This document shows, piece by piece, positions 36,259 to 38,605 of a stretch of 38,605 nt of DNA (position 1 is its first letter; each line of letters begins with the position of its first letter). The position numbers were made by a program, and so were the translations under genes. The DNA lies in NCBI GenBank assembly GCA_944388495.1, contig CALXIZ010000051.1, positions 1 to 38,605 on the forward strand. The letters run 5' to 3'. The notes beneath the pieces were generated by a model that worked only from the letters and a program-made list of their open reading frames with translations, had not been told where the DNA came from and searched no databases. The stretch comes from an uncultured Clostridia bacterium (lineage in GTDB: Bacteria; Bacillota; Clostridia; Peptostreptococcales; Anaerovoracaceae).

Positions 36259-36299
36259 CGCTGCGGCGGATGAGAGATCATCTGCCGCAGCGTTTTTTT
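36259..36299 (+). terminator. rplS terminator
   Basis: CGCTGCGGCGGA (36259-36270) pairs with TCTGCCGCAGCG (36281-36292, one G-U), followed by seven T. Confidence 0.92.
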
Positions 36300-36468
36300 C
36301 TTTTTTGGTCAGCGGCACAAAAAGAACGAAAAGGAATGTCTGTGCTGCAGAAAACCGTGCCGACAGAAAAACCGCGCTACAGGAGATGCTGTGAGATTTA
36401 TGTGAAGGCAGAAGCGGAAAAAGAAAATGTCCATACTGCATAAATTGCTGATCTGCAGACCGAAATAT

Positions 36469-36499
36469 TTTAAGAATTTCTTAAGAAATACGGTATAAA
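36469..36499 (+). promoter_or_regulatory. Direct-repeat activator-like site and -10
   Basis: TTTAAG-N5-CTTAAG (36469-36485) has the 11-bp period of OmpR-family response-regulator sites (CiaR-like). It covers where the -35 would be for TATAAA (36494-36499). The second unit is part of a 14-bp palindrome ATTTCTTAAGAAAT (36476-36489). Confidence 0.4.
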
Positions 36500-36519
36500 A
36501 TAAAAAAAATTCGGTGACA

Positions 36520-36600
36520 AAAAATGTAAAAGAGCAACTTTCGGCATAAGTTGCTCTTCGAAGTTGAAACTTGAAATGAGTTAAACGAATAATAAGTTCA
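36520..36600 (-). ncRNA. Candidate small RNA, about 80 nt
   Basis: On the minus strand TTGCTT (36629-36634), 17-bp spacer, TATATT (36606-36611) predict a start near 36599. The RNA would end in an 11-bp hairpin AAGAGCAACTT/AAGTTGCTCTT (36530-36540, 36548-36558) followed by TTACATTTTTT. Upstream in the RNA, TTGAACTT and AAGTTTCAA can pair. No coding potential. Unknown family. Confidence 0.45.
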
Positions 36601-36960
36601 AGATAAATATAACCTCTGCCGGGAGAAAAAGCAAGTGTTTTTTCTCCGTTTTCCGAAAAATTTTTTTACTGTCACGGAACTGTAATGATTCCCATGGTTA
36701 TGGGAATCACAGCTGATGTAAAATAATTCCATAAAAGAAAAATCAGCGGTATGGAAGTTTTCGGAAAAAGGTATCGGCGCGGGTTTTGAATAAGGAAAAA
36801 AAGGGTAAAAATGAACGATATATATGTGTGAAAAACGGGCTTATTGAAATATTTAAAAAAAATTACAGAAAATTCAATAACCGAAATTATTTCGGTTTGA
36901 ATGCCTTTTCGCTCTATTTGTGAGACAAAAAGCCACTTTTTTTCTTGACAGAGGGCATAT

Positions 36961-36990
36961 TTATTTTGTTTTGATGATCAAATAAAATAA
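36961..36990. promoter_or_regulatory. Imperfect palindrome before the CbiK-like gene
   Basis: TTATTTTGTTTTGAT and ATCAAATAAAATAA around a central G form a 30-bp imperfect palindrome. A perfect TTGACA (36945-36950) lies just upstream but no good -10 is 17 bp away. Candidate operator. Confidence 0.4.
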
Positions 36991-37081
36991 GTTCGGCAGA
37001 GAGGCCGTGAAAGAATGACCGGATCTCAGGGAGCGGCGCGGGAAGACAACGGAGCCGGAGAGAAGAAAGGAAAAACAGGAA

Positions 37082-37930
37082 ATGAACGAAAAAAACAGAG
37101 CGGTTCTCGTGGTACAGCCGGGAGACTCTGACGGAGAAAGACAGGCACATCCGGGATGCGGACGGCAGCGGGACGGCAGTCCGTCTGAAGAGTATCTGAT
37201 GCGGCGTTTTCCGCGGATCCGTCTTTACAGAGCTTTCACCGACCGCGGAGCCGTGAGGTCTCTGAGACAGAAGGGAAAGGATGCGGATACAGTCCAGGAA
37301 GCGCTGGAGAGGATACGGACGGACGGATATCTGCAGGTGAGCGTGCAGCCGGCTATGATTACGGGCGGGACGCCGTATGAGATTATGATGGAAGAAATCG
37401 CTGCGCGCGTCGGATACGGATGTTTTTCCGCGGTTATCGCCGGAAGACCGCTGCTGACGGAGCGGGAGGACTGTGTTTCTTTTGCACGGGTTCTGAGAGA
37501 AACGCTGTCCGGTTCCGGAGAATGCCGCCCGGATATCCGGCTTTCACGGCAGAGCAGAGATGAAGAGCATGGCGGGCGCGCTGTCCTTCTGATCGGCGGA
37601 CGGGCGGATGAAAGGGAAAGAGCGCTGTACCGGATGCTGCGTGAGGAACTGAAAGCGCAGGGTGCGGAAGGTCTCTGTCCGGCTGCGGAAAACGAAAGAG
37701 AAGATATCGAAGCCTTCCTTTTCGGACTGTCGGAACGGGGCGTTCACGGGATCTGTCTGCAGCCCTTCACCTTCCTGAACGGCGGCAGTTCATCTGTCTC
37801 CGAAATGCGTATCCTTCTGCAAAAGCAGGGATTTGACGCGGAATTCTGCCGGAGAGGACTGGAAGACTATGAGGCGGTGTGCAGGCTTTTCGGCGACAGG
37901 CTGGAGCAGATTCTGCCGCGGGAGGACTGA
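37082..37930 (+). CDS. CbiK-like chelatase homologue without metal-binding histidines
   Basis: 282 residues. It follows the CbiK (anaerobic sirohydrochlorin cobaltochelatase) fold end to end: RLYRAFTDRGAVRSLRQKG matches the RAFTSxxIxRKL region, ADTVQEALERIRTDGY and VSVQPAMITGGTPYE match the QxxHIIxGxEY region, and a second half (VLLIGGRADERERALY, ICLQPFTFLNGGSSS) repeats it. The two CbiK metal-binding histidines (GHG, VAGDHA) fall at Gly173 and Ser236 here, and the HIINGEEY histidine is Met. It is thus unlikely to insert cobalt as CbiK does; it may bind a tetrapyrrole or have a new job. ATG 37082; the EcsC gene follows in 54 bp. Confidence 0.7.
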   Translation: MNEKNRAVLVVQPGDSDGERQAHPGCGRQRDGSPSEEYLMRRFPRIRLYRAFTDRGAVRSLRQKGKDADTVQEALERIRTDGYLQVSVQPAMITGGTPYEIMMEEIAARVGYGCFSAVIAGRPLLTEREDCVSFARVLRETLSGSGECRPDIRLSRQSRDEEHGGRAVLLIGGRADERERALYRMLREELKAQGAEGLCPAAENEREDIEAFLFGLSERGVHGICLQPFTFLNGGSSSVSEMRILLQKQGFDAEFCRRGLEDYEAVCRLFGDRLEQILPRED

Positions 37931-37984
37931 GATCCGGAAAAAGAGCGCATGGAAGAAACGCGATGAGGAAAGGAGACGGAGGCT

Positions 37985-38605
37985 GTGAAACAGAAAAAAA
38001 CGGTGAGACGCCGGGAGTGGGAAGAGATCAGAAAAAAAGAGAAGAAATTTCTCGACAGCAGGCGGGAGAAAAAAGAGAGCCGTCTGAACCGCCTTCTGGA
38101 GGAAAAAGTGCCGGATCAGCTGCAGTCGAAACTCGATGCAGCCTTTGAAAAAGCCTTCTCTCTGATTTTTCAGAAGGGAACCGGCCTGATCGAAAAGACT
38201 TACAGCAGAGAAAAAATCGAGCGGACCTATGAGGTTAACCGGTATCTCGCGGGGCTTGAGGAAAACAGGAGAAATATGAGAGCTTTTTCAAAGAGCGCGG
38301 ACGCAGCGGGCGGGAAAAATCTCATCATCAGCGGCCTGGAGGGGATCGGGCTCGGCATTCTGGGAATCGGTCTGCCGGATATTCCGCTCTTTACCGCTCT
38401 GATTCTGAAAAATATGTATGAGCTGGCGCTCAGTTACGGCTTTTCCTATGAGACGGAAGAGGAACGCTGCTGGATTCTGCTGCTGATCCGCGGAGCGCTG
38501 GCATACGGAGACGATGCAGTGAAGCTGAGCCGGGAAGCGGATCTGTTCATACGGGAAGGCACACCTCCGGAAAATTACAGTGAAAAGGAGTCGATCAGAC
38601 AGACG
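37985..38605 (+). CDS. EcsC-family protein, 3' end outside the window
   Basis: The reading frame is open from GTG 37985 to the window end (207 codons, no stop), so the protein is incomplete. AAAGGAG lies nine bases upstream. The first 60 residues are strongly charged (MKQKKTVRRREWEEIRKKEK), likely a coiled coil; then comes the EcsC core (EGIGLGILGIGLPDIPLFTA, LKNMYELALSYGFSYETEEE), with two hydrophobic stretches. EcsC proteins are named after a B. subtilis ABC transporter operon; their function is not settled. It begins 54 bp after the CbiK-like gene and is probably cotranscribed. Confidence 0.75.
   Translation, partial: MKQKKTVRRREWEEIRKKEKKFLDSRREKKESRLNRLLEEKVPDQLQSKLDAAFEKAFSLIFQKGTGLIEKTYSREKIERTYEVNRYLAGLEENRRNMRAFSKSADAAGGKNLIISGLEGIGLGILGIGLPDIPLFTALILKNMYELALSYGFSYETEEERCWILLLIRGALAYGDDAVKLSREADLFIREGTPPENYSEKESIRQT

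Larger units (their letters stand above)
36300..37081. other. Long AT-rich gap without a convincing gene
   Basis: About 780 bp between the rplS terminator and the CbiK-like gene; from 36440 on it is much richer in A and T than its surroundings. It holds a candidate minus-strand small RNA, tandem TTAAG repeats, hairpins TGATTCCCAT/ATGGGAATCA (36686-36709) and AACCGAAAT/ATTTCGGTT (36879-36897), a GCTGAT/ATCAGC inverted repeat (36712-36746), and a palindrome before the next gene. Open frames here are short and lack good ribosome binding sites. Confidence 0.7.

Noticed and set aside
36336-36443. Small plus-strand ORF (MSVLQKTVPTEK...) after rplS
   Set aside because: The AAAAGGA touches the ATG, too close for translation, and it follows a strong terminator with no promoter.
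36686-36709. TGATTCCCAT/ATGGGAATCA hairpin as a terminator
   Set aside because: There is no T run on either strand after the stem.
36914-37150. Minus-strand 78-codon ORF
   Set aside because: It is antisense to the start of the CbiK-like gene and the palindrome, lacks a ribosome binding site and has low-complexity sequence.

Overview
The window looks like a chromosomal segment of a Gram-positive, anaerobic, spore-forming member of the Clostridia, plausibly Lachnospiraceae or a near relative. The evidence is an oxygen-sensitive class III ribonucleotide reductase, a CotJC-type manganese catalase, strong AGGAGG ribosome binding sites with frequent TTG/GTG starts, a Gram-positive LexA (DinR) box GAAC-N4-GTTC, extended -10 promoters (TGnTATAAT) and a full F-type ATP synthase operon. 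The taxonomic guess rests on gene content only. No insertion sequence, CRISPR array, prophage or rRNA was seen.

Layout. 1-2.7 kb: small accessory genes (a permuted NlpC/P60-like amidase, a DUF6506-like protein, an Abi_2/HEPN abortive-infection-type protein and an unrecognised 143-residue protein). 3-6.4 kb: nrdG and nrdD, with two NrdR boxes in the nrdD promoter and a redoxin domain fused to the NrdD C terminus. 6.4-10 kb: Bcr/CflA-type efflux pump, then on the minus strand a LysR regulator, tyrA (prephenate dehydrogenase) and a Nudix hydrolase. 10.4-14.5 kb: aldo/keto reductase with two 4Fe-4S motifs, tRNA-Ser(GGA), manganese catalase, YbaK-type deacylase and citrate synthase. 14.6-19.7 kb: LexA-controlled uvrBA. 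20-22.5 kb: pncB and, convergent, ilvE. 22.9-29.2 kb: atpBEFHAGDC. 29.4-31.3 kb: a glycine riboswitch with its terminator, a pair of 58-bp structured repeats, and the alanine/glycine:cation symporter it should control. 31.5-35.6 kb: DUF4253 protein, FMN-type flavoprotein, AEC transporter and a tyrosine recombinase lacking its usual histidines. 35.8-36.3 kb: rplS. 36.3-37.08 kb: a long AT-rich island without a convincing gene but with a candidate small RNA, hairpins and operator-like repeats. 37.1 kb to the end: a CbiK-like chelatase homologue without its metal-binding histidines, followed by an EcsC-family gene that runs off the window.

Most of the window is ordinary core metabolism with readable regulation: NrdR for dNTP supply, LexA for excision repair, glycine for its transporter, and near-consensus promoters for ilvE, gltA and the ATP synthase. 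The items that look least explained are the AT-rich island with overlapping RNA signals (36.44-36.65 kb), the degenerate CbiK-like protein beside it, the histidine-less recombinase, the enlarged glycine riboswitch with its 58-bp repeats, and an attenuator-like leader in front of the unknown 2177-2608 gene. I do not see a clearly complete new multi-gene system.
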